Origin: Oscheius dolichura
Taxonomy: Eukaryota > Nematoda > Chromadorea > Rhabditida > Rhabditidae
DNA length: 64,000 nt
Direction: 5' to 3'
Assembly (NCBI GenBank): GCA_932521035.1
Contig: OW051495.1
Location: 620,001-684,000, forward strand
This document shows positions 1-13,800 of the stretch, in pieces. The translations under genes were made by a program, and so were the position numbers. Within the stretch, counting starts at the first letter, position 1, and each line of letters begins with the position of its first letter. Under the pieces are notes generated by a model that ran no database searches, was not told the origin of the DNA, and saw only the letters and a list, made by a program, of their open reading frames with translations.

Positions 1-1540
1 GCGAAAAGCTCAATTTCTAGCTATGGGGGAACATGGGAAAATTGAGGAGAAATTGAAGAGAAAGTCCTATGTTTTTGACTATTTCAGGGAAGAATCGGGG
101 GGATAATGCGCTACGGAGCTGTTAGGACACTGGACAATGTTAGAACAGATTTGTTTGTATTGGGGTACAGGGGAGGACGCAGTAGGAAACGCGGACTGTT
201 ATAGGAAGAAGGAAAATATCCACTTGATACAAATTTTGGCCAGAGGAGTAAGAGGTGACGAAGTTTGGAATATATCAATCACTCTTGAAGTTGCAAAAAA
301 TCGACCGAAGTGAGACGTATCCACACAAAAGTCCCAGTTGAGGTCAAGATTTTAGAGGGCAAATGAAACTCTCAATGTTCGGACAAGGTGAAATATGAGG
401 TCGGCGACAGTGAAACAGGATCCAAAAATGGGCTCAAATACTCAAATTCGGTGGGGGAAATTGCCAAGAATTGATAAAAGGCCACAATATCTGGCAATGT
501 AGACTTATTGAAACGGAAAGAGAACGGAGGAATAAACTTATTTTTTGTTTTTTTTCTCTACAAAATGTCCTGGAAACTGTGCACTACGGTGGCTAGCAGG
601 TAGAGCTAACGATTGTTGACCAAATTGTAGATTTCGACTAGAAATTTGAAGGAGGAATAAAACCTTGAAAATTATTACAGTTGATGCGACTGTCTAGTAG
701 CAGAAAACCGCCTTTCTTTCTCAAATAGGTTCATTGAAAAATGCAAGAAAACGAAAAATTAATACGAGTCTTATTGTTTTTCTTTCTTATTCAAGATGGT
801 GTAAACATTAGAGAGAAAGGTTTTTGCCAATGAAATAAGATGAACAAAACAGTTACAATCCACTAAAAGTAAAAGAATCTAACAAGGAAAGGAGCAGCTC
901 TCACCAGATGACAACTTTAGTAGCCACTAACCATTAGATTTAATGGTTGCGATGAAACGGAAATGAGTAGAAATTACTGAAAATAACATAATCACTGTCA
1001 TTTTTGGTCGAAAGAGCTGGAAAATTGAGCAAATCTGTATGATTTTCATTATTGACATCGATTATCAACGAATCCAATCAAAAGTTTATAAGATTTTAAT
1101 AATACCAACAAAAATATAAATCAGAATTTGTTAGGAAACGGGAGAGGAAAAGGTTGCAAAGAGCCCAAATTGTTCATAAACAACGGAAAGGGGAGAGGAA
1201 TAGAGGGGGAAATGGAAAAGGAACCCCAGGTTCTCCCGCCACTTCCCCCTTTCTCGCGGTCTCCTTCACTGATTAACCGGATAACTCGGGCTGGGGAGCA
1301 GGAGCGGGCCGTTTTCTCTCGCCGCCGACGGCGTGCGAAAATGATATTATAATGCTGTTCCCCGTGGGCAGTCGTCGAGGCTCACAGCTATTCCCCTATT
1401 TCTCTCGCTTGTTAGACTTTTTCACGTTAGAGAGACAAATAACATGGAAAAGTATTGAGAAAATAGAAGAGATTAGTAATTTTCCTGAAAATGTGGCCTG
1501 GGAGGAAAGAAAATACAAATTTTCTGTCAATAACCCCCTT
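1..1540. other. no gene recognised
   Basis: No exon with good splice borders or recognisable protein was found on either strand. The plus strand is purine-rich. Short open frames here have no sequence character beyond chance in AT-rich DNA. It could be an intron or the 3' flank of the minus-strand Gln/Pro-rich gene to its right. Confidence 0.5.
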
Positions 1541-1544
1541 TTCG

Positions 1545-3995
1545 AGAAATTTAGAGAGAGGCCACAGTTAGACAGCCAAAAACAAACAAAGCCACAGTTA
1601 GTCAGCCAAAAATGCAGAATTGTAGAAAAAGAAGCTCGTTTGGCACTGAAAATGAAGTATACGGGGGATTTCCATAGATTTTTTGAAATATACAACTATT
1701 GTAGAGAAGACAAGAAGGTCCCCTGATGATTTCTCTACGTTTCACGGAGCAGTTATTTACCAAAAATGAGAGAAATTTGCAATATTCTCCAGTCGATTTA
1801 GTCTCAAACTGTCTCTAAATACAGTAACAAGGGTAGAAATACAGCGGGATGGTAAAAAGGCAACAAATCGCCATTTTTCTAAGATCCGACTAGTGGTTAT
1901 CTACTGACGATGGGTCTAACTAGCGATAATTTATCAATATGGCACACCAAATAAATGGCTAGCTGGGTGCAATAAGTGTTGTTAGGTTTCTCTCGGCAAT
2001 TTTATAGATTAGTTGAATTCTAGACTGCTGAATAGGCGTAAAGTCGATGAATAAACGGTTGATTACATTTTCCTAGGCTTCAAGTAACCGTTAATTATTA
2101 GAAATTCTTTCAAATCATAGTTTTCCTAATTTTGGGCATCGATCAGTAACAGTTAGACAGCAGCACTATGGCCTATGAAGTGACAATGATAGAAAAACCA
2201 CAACTTATTGTTCTTTCAGGATTTCAAGAAGCTTTTATAGGAACTTTGATACAAAATTGGTAGTCAATGGTGGAATATGAACCCTACAGGCAGTAAATTA
2301 GGCCGTGACGCGTTATACCTACTAAAAACGTTCTATTCTGCTTCAATTTGTGGTTATTTACTGGAAAGAAGTTCAATTCACAATGAGTTGACAGAGCCAA
2401 CGCAGAAAACTACAGTAAACCAGTATTGTGGACTTTGAATAATGCTCCGAATTGTTAGAGACATTCCTATGTTTCTACCACTATTTATGTACGGTATAAA
2501 ACAAAAATAACGATTACTTGTTGTTTCATGAAATATAAATTAGACTAATTCCCATAGTGTATTTCTACGCTTCAAGTAATTTTTATTTAGCAGTAGCCAC
2601 TTGAAACAACGATGGAAGGAGAAAGATACGTGGATAGCAACACAGTTAGACAGCGCTGTGGTAATTGAAACCTTATCGACTGAACCAATTTCTTCATATC
2701 TCCCCCTAAGTTTTTATAGATTTCTTGAAGCCAAAGATACTAAAGAAAGAAAGTAAAGTTGATAAATAGCCTGTTGATTATATTATTTTGGGCTTCAAGT
2801 AACCGTTAATTACCAGAAATTTTCTCAAACTACAATTCCTCCTGAGCAACGATTGTTTAGTAAACGAAACCGGTAGAATTTGTTACAGCCGCATGGGTAA
2901 AAGACGATAGGGAGAAGTGGATGATCAGGCCAAAAGGAGATGACGAGGCGCCTGCTGTGAGAAACAGAGAGTGATGGAAAAAGTGGAGTATCATCCCTGA
3001 CAAATTCCCGCCCTAATCACGTCTGTTTTTAAAAATCTGATGACGAGCGGGAAAAGAAGAGGTACTGGAGAAGAAGCGGCAAAAAATGCGATGAATAAGA
3101 GAAAAAAGGGGGCGATGAGTCATGATAAAAGGGAGATGGGAAAGCGAGCAATTATTGAATGTATAGGATCTTGAACTGAATCACAGTTGGATTGTGAGAC
3201 TGTAGAAACGACACAGTTAGACACCGCTGTGGTTTTGAAAATTAAAATCCTGATAAGCAGTATTAGCTACTGATAGCCTTGATGGATTTCATAGGATTTT
3301 TGGAACAATTCGCATTTTTTTTGGAAACGAGTACATAGAAAAGAAGCCTACAGTTAGTGAGCAATGGCAAAATCTTTATAGAGAAGCAGCTATTAGTGTT
3401 TTTTATGCACCAAGCGGCGGTTATCTACCTCTCTAGGTCCTATAGCAGTTCTTGGTGATGCGGTTCATTTTCTGATGTTTCATTAAAAGTTTCTGGAATT
3501 TTATAGGTTTTCTACATTATAGAACACGCCTAATAGGACAACTCTTTGGTTTTGTTATGCTTCAAGCAGTATTTATAATGGAGTCAATGTCATCTAGACA
3601 CTTCTGTAGAAACACCATAGTTAGACAGCGCTGCGATCATTTTATGCCCCAAGGGAAGGAAAGAAGAGGAATTTTCCGAAAGTCGGAAAGCCACAGTTAG
3701 ACAGCCGTTTCTTTTTTCTTCAATGTATTAGGCATCCGTTATTTAGCAGAAGCGTCTTCTAGTATGTTTTACAAACGACAAATAAGATGAACAGGTTGTT
3801 AGATGAATAGAAAAACAACAATTAGACAGTCACTGCTTGTTTTTCTACGTTCTAACCGCCCGTTATTTATTAGAATCAAGCCTAAACCAAGTTCAGAACA
3901 TGGCATGAGATATCTGGCTAGAAAAACCACAGTTAGACAGCGCTGTGACTCTTTTCCTCTCCAAAATCAAGATATAGGCAAGAGAAGTAAGGACA
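1545..3995. repeat. degenerate satellite built on a CACAGTTAGACAGC core
   Basis: The core CACAGTTAGACAGC or a close variant recurs near 1565, 1594, 2150, 2641, 3213, 3353, 3616, 3690, 3815 and 3934. Several copies extend to CACAGTTAGACAGCGCTGTG, so the block ends in a short inverted repeat (CACAG...CTGTG). Between cores a second phrase recurs (GCTTCAAGTAACCGTTA followed by TTAGCAGAAA-like sequence). Spacing is irregular (about 30 to 560 bp). No coding potential was seen. The same core reappears near 30351, 30400 and 30442 in an intron of the TLC-domain gene, and inverted near 54170 and 54273. Confidence 0.7.
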
Positions 3996-3999
3996 AACT

Positions 4000-6900
4000 T
4001 CAGCTAGAAATCGGAAGAGGGCGAGAGAATGTCCAGGTGCCTTTAGGCGACAGCTAACAATATTATTTGCACCTGGTTCGGATTGTTTCTCTTTTTTATT
4101 TTCTCACTTTTCAGGAGGTTTTTTCGAAATGTTTTCCAGCTGATACAGCTGGCCATATTCAGTGCACGGGGAGAGAAAGCGAGGAGGGGGAAATAATTGA
4201 ACTACTGTGAAAATTAGAAGTGAAGAGATGGCTAATGAGTATGTTGGCAGGAGAAGAAGAAAAAGAGGACGGGGAGGAGGAGGAGGAGCAGGGAAAATAT
4301 AATCAGAGGAGGAAAGAACGGGAGGAAGGACAAAAAGTGGAAATGGGAAATGTGGGGGAAGGGGACTTCTTTTTATTGAAACTTCAGGAATCCCTTATGA
4401 AGAATTGATGAAGCAACGAGTTTCATAGCCAAATTTCAATGGAAAATCCCCATTTTTCGTGATTTTTTTGCCTACAGACCTTTAAAATTGCGTTCTGGTG
4501 GAAGATTACGGTAGAAATTGTAAGATTCCATGGAAGGAATGAATTCCCGCCACGAAAAGGCGATTTTTGAGCCGTTAGAGAGTTTACTATAACTTATTTC
4601 CTCAAAACGACCTGGTAAAGGAGCGGAATGAAGTAACTTTGATCCAAGTTTCGCAGGATAGAGATTGGGGATGACAACGGTGAAATCATTAATAGGGAAG
4701 GAAAAACATAGAAAAGCGCATACAGCCAATGCCGAATTGTAACCAAAGTCGAACATGGCCTTATAACCATTCCCAGAAAAGGTAAGAAATTTGTAAAACT
4801 CTCTACTAACAGTTACTTCAGTTCGTCGCAATAAATGAATCCCCTAAAACTCGTGGAAAAGGAGATAATCGTGTTCTTGAAATGAATTAGCCTAGGACCT
4901 AAGTAATGGAATGTTTTAGAAGTGATTCATAACTGGGAAATGGTAAGGTTATTAGTTGCTCCCTGGGTTTCATCAATTTCTCTTATTATCCTTTTTTCTA
5001 CCCCTATACTTTCCCCCGTCCATTTCTAATTACCGTTTTAATTCAATGAGCCCATTATGTTAATCTAATCAGAGCTTTTTCGCTGTCTGCACTGGGAAAA
5101 GAGGACGAGCTCCTTTCTCTCTCTCTTTTTGATTGTCTAGAGAAGAAAGAAAAGAGGGCAGCTGATGAACTGGATAAATATTGACTACAGTAACCTGTCT
5201 ATGATATATTTTCACTACTTTCGGACAGAAAAGGGCTATTTATATTTACTATTGAGAATCCCGAGAAAACACAGAATTATCTACCCGTGGTGAAAAATTG
5301 AGAAAAAAATAGCGCTAAAAAGAAGATTTTCTTTTGAATTTTTCCATATTCTAGGTGGGATACTTTAGAAGACTTCAACTTATTCCATCACTGAGCTTGA
5401 GAGGGAAAAGCGTTAGAATTAGCTACGGTACAAGTTCAAATCAGGAAGAAATGCAATTTTCTCATCAATTTTGGATTTTCTTCGGTTTTGAGAAGAAAAT
5501 ATAAGTTTCCAGGCTGTATAGTTTTTACTCGGACTATGAAAAGGGCCTACAACAAACTATAATAACACACAAAAAGGTAAAAGTTATGGAAAACTTGAAA
5601 AAGATGTGCACAATTAGAAAGGAGAGCAATTAGCTACAGTAACCTCAAAATCACAAAGCAAAGTCACTTTATCGACTTTTACGGAATTTCTTAGGTTTTG
5701 AGGGGGAGGTAAAGGTTTCCAAGACATAATGTTTTTGTTTATTTTTTTGAAATAAAGTCAAAATGAGCACCCCTTGAACCAGGAGGAGGACAGGATGAGG
5801 TCATCTAGAGCGCCCAATACCGGTGATTGCAATAATACGAGGAGAGGGGGGCTTCCTCCTCCTCATATAATTTCGATAGGGCATCTGCTCACGTCGTTTA
5901 TCTGGCCCCTCGTTTTAATATAAATCTCCTATAAAACAGGAAAAAAAGAAGAGGAGGAGGATGAGAAGGAGAAAAGGATAGGCAGCGGTTACAAACAAGC
6001 GCAATTAGCCTGGAGACGGCTGCGCCTCGTTATCTCTTCAACCCGGCAGCCAGGTGCGACGAAGAGCCACCCACCGGTTGATGAAAGGGAGGAGGAAAAT
6101 CAGAATAGAGAGAGAGGGAGGGGCAGGGAGAGACAGCAGGGCAGGATTAGCCGACACCCGGCTCTCGTGTCATTTTCCTCCTCCTCCCGGAGGGGAGATA
6201 ACCATCCTCCCGGCCGGTAATGAGCGGTGTCTCCCCTGATTGTGGAGGCCGGCTGCGAGAGGGATAGGATAGAGGATAAACGGCACCAGCTGCACCTGCA
6301 GGGGATTTGACCAGGAAAAAAGAAAAGGGGGCAGAGATGGCTATTCGATGATGAGAGGAAGCAAACTCTAGTATCCAACATTTGTCCTCTCTGCTTTTAT
6401 GAAAATTCCGAAAGATGGAAAATTTTTGGGGCTAAACATTTAATTGTTTTGAAATTACCATAAATAGTTGAGTTATTATGTGAAAATTGTTCACATGGGA
6501 GGAAATTAGCAAGAATAGTGTAACCCGTTCAGTTTTACCTCTTCCTAAGTATTTTAGAGCGCGGTTACGGTATGCTGGGGGAAAAGAATGGCTAAAGAAT
6601 ACCTTTCCCTTGACTGCCCTAGTATTATGGAAATTCCGAAAGATGGACAATTTTGGAGGCTAAAAATTCTTTTTATTTTGAAATTGCCATAAATAGTTGA
6701 GTTATTGTGTGAAACGGATCGTCCAACTCAGTGCCTAAAAATAAATACCGTAAGCTGGCCAATTTTAGCTCCACCTAACTATTGCTAGAGAACCATTTCG
6801 GTATCAAGCGCTTTTAGGATAAAATAAATTTGATGCAGTTGATAATTGAACCAAGGTGGACAGAACAGCAGGTGCAACGAATGTGATCAGAGGATGGCTT

Positions 6901-7873
6901 CGAAATTAGGACTAGAGATGGAATGAGTAGAGCCGGATCAAAACGGTACGAAAATTTCGATCAGCCAGCTGGAAACCCAAATTGGTACTTAGAACATAGT
7001 ACCTCGTTGCGGTCCCTTCCCCTTATAGGAAAGCTCTAAAGCCAAGAAAATTTGTAAAAAAATTCTTCTTTTTGTTCAAGCTTACTTATAAAGAAGCTGG
7101 AAATTGAACGAAACTGATCGTTTGAGTAAAAATTACACATACCGTAATTTTAATTTCATGAGCGCGTTTTTCAAATGGGTTGCATATTTGTCAAGCATTT
7201 CCATATTTATGGGGAAAATGTTTTACCATCCAGATAAAAGTGTTAGTAATCTGATTTGTGGTTGTTGCCCTGTGTTCCAGCCTCACTATAAGATAAGCCC
7301 CATAATTCACATTTACTTCAGCCGACTTTTACATCAATATTTTGGTAACTCTTTACTGAAATAGGCTCGTTCCAGAGAGTTAGTGAAGAGGAAAGCTACT
7401 GCTCTCTATTTGAGTCACAAATAAAACATACGGAAATGGAATATGGTGTATTTCCGGTGATTGTGGGAATAGAAAGAGAGAATTTCAAATAATTACCAGG
7501 TTACGGTAATCTAATAAAACGGAAGGAAAGTTCTACAGCTGTTTGTAGGCATGTTGGATAGAAAATAAAGAAGTGAGAGTCTAATAATATTCAGTCCGGC
7601 TAATTTGGATAACCTGTTTTTTCTCTTTTCCTAAAAATCAACCATGGATACAATACAAACTTTCTAATATTCCACCCAGAACATTTATGATCCCATTTTC
7701 TCTATTTACAATATTTTTTTCATGCTAACGCGACATAATGAATACTTTTCTGTTATGAGAATCAGTGAAAAGCTGTTGATAATCATGGCAACAATCACTC
7801 TCTCTAGCCGCACGACGAGTTTATCTCCACAAAATCTTCCTTTTCCCCGTAGAAACACCAGAAATAAACCCAC
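4000..7873. other. gene-free stretch, intron or 3' flank of the Gln/Pro-rich gene
   Basis: Nothing convincing as an exon was found. The 5790-6310 part is locally GC-rich with purine-rich runs but has no supported frame. Near 6380-6700 two similar segments carry the phrase GAAATTCCGAAAGATGGA about 235 bp apart, a small direct duplication. If the Gln/Pro-rich gene continues leftward, this whole stretch is an intron. Confidence 0.45.
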
Positions 7874-10800
7874 CTTGTGGTGCCACCATTGCTCCTTGAG
7901 GTGAGATGTAGGGCTGTCGCATCGGTGGGCCGACCTGTAATTAGAAGAATTTGTTTTTTTGGTGGACGATACCGAAGCAGAAGCGCTAGATAGCGTTTTT
8001 CTATGTATTTCAATCAGCTTTGAAGTATAGAGAATTTCAAAAGGAAGTCGGTTGTAAGTTCGCAACATTCAAACAATTTTCAACAAAAAACACGAAGTAA
8101 CGTATCACAGGAAACAAAAGCTCTTGCATCTCTACAAAATAGCCCAGGTTTTTAACTGTTTCTTGAAGTATTCATTAGCAGTTATTCTTACTCGTAACAA
8201 TTAATTCTGTCCCAGCTTATGATAAAAAAATACTGTAGCAATCTCCTTGCGCCCGCACTATTCGGAAATTTACACTATTTAGGTTGTTTCAAAGCGAAAA
8301 AGCAACAAAATAATGGGGTTTCATTGTTCAAGTGGAACCATAACCACTAAAAATTGCTACAATGATCAAAATTCCAAGTTTACGGGAATTACTGAACCAT
8401 AGTCTGACAGACTTTTTTTCTGTACCAATGAGTATAAATGGAGAAGACGGAAGATTTTTCATAAAATTAGAAACAAAAAGGATGAATTGAGACTAGGCCC
8501 CCTTCGGTCTACTTGACTGCCGGTCAATACCTAGAAAATCCCCAATCGTAGACAAGGAAATAGCCAAGACGGCTTCCTTCCTTTCCTTCTTCCCAACCAA
8601 GAAAAAAAGAGGAAATAAGAATGAAGAGGAGGAGGAAAGGCGCCCTCTCTGGGGGTGGCCCTATCGCATCTCATCTCAATAATTGAGCTGGCCAAACAGA
8701 TGCCACCACCCACCAATTCAGAACCTATTGAGGAGACGGCCACGGGGCGCCGAAATGGAGGAAGGAAGCACTTTACTTTTCATCAGGGAAGACGGAAGAA
8801 ATTTGAGTTTTTTTCTTGGGAATTTTAGGTTTTACGATGGTTATAACTTTTCCAAATGGTACGCTGAGTAATTCTGCCTGACCGTTTTTGATAAAGCACC
8901 TGTTTTCCCTTAACCAAAGTCTCAAAACGGATAATTATCCCTGTTTTCTGTGCTTTTCCTGTCTGTTTTTGGTTCCAAAATGTAGCCCAGATTTTCCTCT
9001 ACAAAAGCAGCTAATTTCCAGAATTTATCTTCAAAATTTAAAGAAACGACAAGCTAAAAATGATAAAGTTCCCTTTTTGCCCTCCTTGGTGTATTGCAAT
9101 GCGGCGCCGCTGTCCGATCTGGCAAGTCAGATTACCTCACATCAGTTAGTATTTGGTTCAATCCCATAGATTCACATTCCCTTTTGCTTTTTATGTTTTG
9201 TTGGATATATATAAATTTGAAGATGGTGAATCTTGCAATACAAGGTTCGACTTGACCGCAAAAAATATCGTATTTGAGTGTTTTGAATGAAATTTATCCT
9301 ACCCTAATAATGGGCAGATGTCTGTCTGTCTGTCTGTATGACCTGTCGTCTGTACGGATTTACCGGTCGAAAGTGAGTGAAGCAGACATTTCGACCGTCA
9401 GGTTTTATCCGACTGTCAAAGGTTATTCGACAAGAAAATAACTAGAACAGCGCTTGGGGAAGGGGAGCCGGCGCTGTCGACTGTGTTCAGTTGTTCACCC
9501 CAGCGCCGTCGAAGACGGCCGGAGGCATACTTGTAGAGAAAATAAAGGAAAATAATGGATAACCAATGGAAAATGATGGATTTATGCACTTTTCCACAAA
9601 TTTCTGTGGCTAGAATGGATAAAAGACAGTCTTTTCAGTCCAAAAACGATTGAAACGGTTTCCCATTGGAAATTGATCGTTTAGGCTTGATTTTTTATTG
9701 TTCTATTGCGCTTACTTCAATTGATTTTGAACCTAATTTCGTTCAAACCGTTTCAATAGTTTTTGTATGGTTTTACAGAGCATAAAACGAACCTGAGATC
9801 CTGGAGGGCCTGCCCTATACATCGTGGCTCCTTGTTGATAGGCCCCCGGTGGATATGCTTGTTGACCGGGAGGATAAGCTGGATATTGTCCGGGAGGCTG
9901 GGTAGTTCCCGGCGGATATTGGGGCCGTTGCATGCCCTGAGGGGGCTGACCACCGGCCCGACTGGGGAACCCCCCGGCCGGCGGCTGCTGTCCCTGTTGA
10001 CCAGGCTGCATACCGGCTGGATAGCCTGAAAGTATGTTGATTAATTGTTGAATTTTCGTAAAGTCTAATCAGTAAAAGTTTGTTTGGAATTAGAAGAAAT
10101 ACCAAAAGCGAAACATCCTTCCAAATGCAGTCAACCAGCTTTGAAGAGCCGCCGTACCTTTCGGGGCATCTGCTAATGTTTCAAATTGTGCATTTATCAA
10201 CTGCCGTAATTCTTCACCATTGAGAGGTGATTTAGATACGATAGGATAGCTAACTAAGTGATTCTGTTCGGTTTTGGCTAGCGGATATATTTAGAAGGAG
10301 AGACGAGTATCTACACTATTGCCGGTTTCAGCGACGTCAAAAATGCTGCTCACATAAAAAATCGGAATATAACGCTACACGTTCGGATTATGAAGCCAAG
10401 CCAAAAGAAAGTCAGTTCAGTTTCATCTCGCCACTTTTTGTTCTCTAAAGTTTCAGGAGCGAGCTAAAAAGGTATAATTGTCCAGATTAGTTGATTGCTA
10501 CTATAAAGGATTGATCAATTCAAAATTCTTCTGCTCTTTTTTGTTCTGGGAAAAAGTACTACTTTTGAAGAATTCCCCATAGCAACCTCGAGCTTCTTCC
10601 CATTTGGAACGACTACAAATTGTTTTTTCTGTTTTGGGAATTCTAAAAAATTAGAAGATGGCGACTGTCTGCATTGTACTGTAGACTATTTTGAGAATAC
10701 AATTTTCCACTTTCTTTCTTAGAATTTTCCCGGCCCAGTTGTTAACAATCAAGTGAAACTTTGCTAATCATCAAATTGACAGCTGGGAAAAAACAAAAAG

Positions 10801-13800
10801 CGCGAAGGGGACGGGGTGGAGGAAGAGAAAAGCAAAGTAAAGAAAAGAACAAGAGGGAGAGAACTCGCGTATAACACATTTTTCTCTCGGTCTGTCCCTC
10901 TCCCGGCCGCCGACCTCTTCTTCTTCTTTTTTAACCGGTTTGTGTGCTTTAGTGCCTGTGTGTTCGCGCAGGAACACGCGAGGAGGACGGAGGAGGACCG
11001 CCAGCCAGCAACAACTGCAGCTGATCAGCAAAAAAACACAGTACAAGTGGAAGCGGGCGGGAGTGGGCGGGTACTCTGCGACCAACCATAACGGTATTTT
11101 TACTTCCAGCCAACTATTTTAGTATACCATGAAACGAAAACTATTAGCAAATTGGAATACCGTAATCTTCTGCCAGATAAAGACAAATTCCATATAATTG
11201 ATAAATATTTTATGTATTAGTCTAAAAATAAGTACCAGTTAGAAATGAAGGAACTAATACATCTCTACCCCTTTTTGAAAATTGCAAATGAAAAAAATTG
11301 GCTACAAATGAGGTTTCCCCTAATTCTTACCCATTCAACTGAATCAGAGAGAGAATTTTGTGTTTTTATTGGTCTAAAAATGAACCCAACAAAAATTATG
11401 AAGTTTTTACCAATTTGAATAGCCTATAGAACAGTAAAGTTATAGAAAACTGGAGTTTTTCTGGAATCTCTGCACAATTTCTAACAGTTTCCAATGTTCT
11501 GAGAAAGACATAAAATCTTCGAGAATATAAACTTTTGATCCATTTAGCCTGCTAACATTGTAAATAGAAAGATAAAAAAATTGGTGATGCTCTCAAATCC
11601 AGCAGAAGCAGTTTGGTTTTGAAAGAGAAAGAAGAAGACAAATGGAAAACTGTCTATTTTTTTGAGGGCTTAGTGCTTCGCTGGCTGGTCAAAAGGGAAC
11701 AGAGCAATATCTTTCACTGTACGGAATGAATTTGTGCGAATCACGATAATAATAAGTACCCGTGAAACGTATAGGAATCGTTCCAACTAGAGCACTTTGG
11801 TATATCAAACAAAAAAAGAAGACAACATAACTAGAGTTGATTTTCTAAGTTTTACCACCTCTATTAGATAAACTTTGTAGAAAGTGAGAAGTGTATTGTT
11901 GATCTTTTGTTTTGATGAATTTTTCCAAAAGAACCAGACCAAAATAGGGTTAAAAAAATAGTCAAAAACTGTTCAATGTTTCGAAATAAGGATAAAATGA
12001 TGACGGAAAGAAGATTCTGCTGGTCCTGTTGAAATTCTCAAAAGTTTGCCATTTCTGGCCTGTTTCAATTCAGGTTTTATACGTTGTCACATGGAAATGG
12101 TGGTACAGAAGAGAGACCAGAAATACCATGGACACTGAGCAAACAGATGGGGGACTGATGGCAGGTCTTTTCTTCCGCGTCAAGGCGTTTTTTTTCTGTC
12201 TATCTCTCTCGAGGTCACCCATAATGGGAAGAATAGAAAAGGCGACAGGAGAAGAAAGACAGCAAGTGGTAAAGGAATCACAGCAAGTGGTAAAGGAATA
12301 GCAATCCTCTTTCTTTTCAATTTTTCTGATAAAATAGAAAAATTGAAAAAGAAAAAAATAGCTAGTGAAAAATGGGCAAAGGGTCAACCATCGCCGCCGG
12401 AGGAGAAGAACCACCCGCTGGGAGAAGAAAAGCGACAGCTGGGAAAAGGAGGATAGGAAAAAAACGAACTTTTCATTTTGTCGTTTGAATGCACACGTTA
12501 TAATAGAACTATTTAGAAAGTGCAACCTTATCAATTGGAGGCAAAACAGTGAATTTTTTGCATTTTTGGAGAAAAAAAACTGGAAATTTTCTCTTTGAAA
12601 AGCAATGTTAGTGAACATTCTTTAGCCGGCGTATTTCTATTTTGGTAGGAGACTGTAATCAGTTTGATAATTTGACGAAAAGATGTCTGATAAAAGGAAT
12701 TCTAGAATTTTTTCTGATACATGAATAACCCCCATCTCCTCAAAGTCTCTTATGAACTCGTTGAAACTACTGGAATTCAAAAATGGGACTATAATGAATT
12801 GAAATTTTTTAGGTTTCATGGAGCGTATATGAATGGAAGCAATGGGAAGATACTGATTTTCGTAGAACCCAGGTTTCTAATAATGAAAAAATAAAGCTGT
12901 ACCTTGTGGATAGGGTACTCGTCGAATCATGACTTGTTGTCCCGGCTGAGCTCCCATTATTTGTGGCTGACGGGCGTAGTGGGCTTGTTGGGCTTGTTGG
13001 GCGGCCAGCTGCAATAGAAAACATACAGTTTTGATTGTCTTTTCTCGTACAATTCGGCTAATAACGTTTTACACTACTTCTTGATAAATACATTTACCAA
13101 AACATTACCGAACCAAAAGACGTTCTATTGGAAAGATGAAGATTTCTCTGAACGAACCAGAAACATTTTTCAGAATGGTGAAAATGTTTTATGGATAATT
13201 CAAAACAAGAAAAAGTCCAGTAAAATATTGTTTTTGCTCTATTGAAGTGATCCTTCCCCTCCTGACTATTAATTTTCTATTTTCTGCTTGAAGATTACTG
13301 TACAAAATTTTAAATTTCTCTTTGTGGGTCCCGCAGCGATTGGTGAAGTTAATTTTTGAACTAAAAACGAATTCTACCAATCAACTAGCTGCGCTCCAAG
13401 AACAGTTCCATACTGTCCATCTGCCGTTTCCTACCTGCTGGTGATGTTGTGCCCATTGCTGTTGTTGAGCTTGTTGCTGGGCTTGTTGTTGTGCCTGTTG
13501 TTGCTGTGCCGCCGTCGCATAGCCGGCATACTGTGGCGGCATTCCCGGTTGTTGCATCATCCCCGGGTGCATTTGTCTGCCATACATCCCCGGAGAGCCG
13601 TCCGTTCCCATATTTGCTCCCTGGGGATGAGCCTGTCCCACTACTGGAGTACCTGACCAGATTTATCCAATTTTGGCTCTAAAAAACCTACCAGGACTAG
13701 GTGGAATCCCTTGGAATTGCTGCTGGGCTTGTTGTTGTTGCTGTTGCTGTTGCATCAAGTGAGCCTGTTGCTGAGGGGTCATCGGCTGACTGCCGACAGC

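Noticed and set aside
1352-1726. 124-codon open frame on the plus strand
   Set aside because: It runs straight into CACAGTTAGACAGC repeats, starts at a non-ATG-supported position and has no splice sites or domain. It is best explained as an open frame through purine-rich repeat DNA.
9310-9340. (GTCT)n microsatellite as an independent feature
   Set aside because: It recurs at the same place in each full mini-Helitron copy, so it is part of that element.
12070-12618. 182-codon Phe/Ser-rich open frame on the minus strand
   Set aside because: Composition is that of a pyrimidine-rich intron strand (Phe, Leu, Ser). It lies within an intron of the Gln/Pro-rich gene on the same strand and has no phase-compatible borders.
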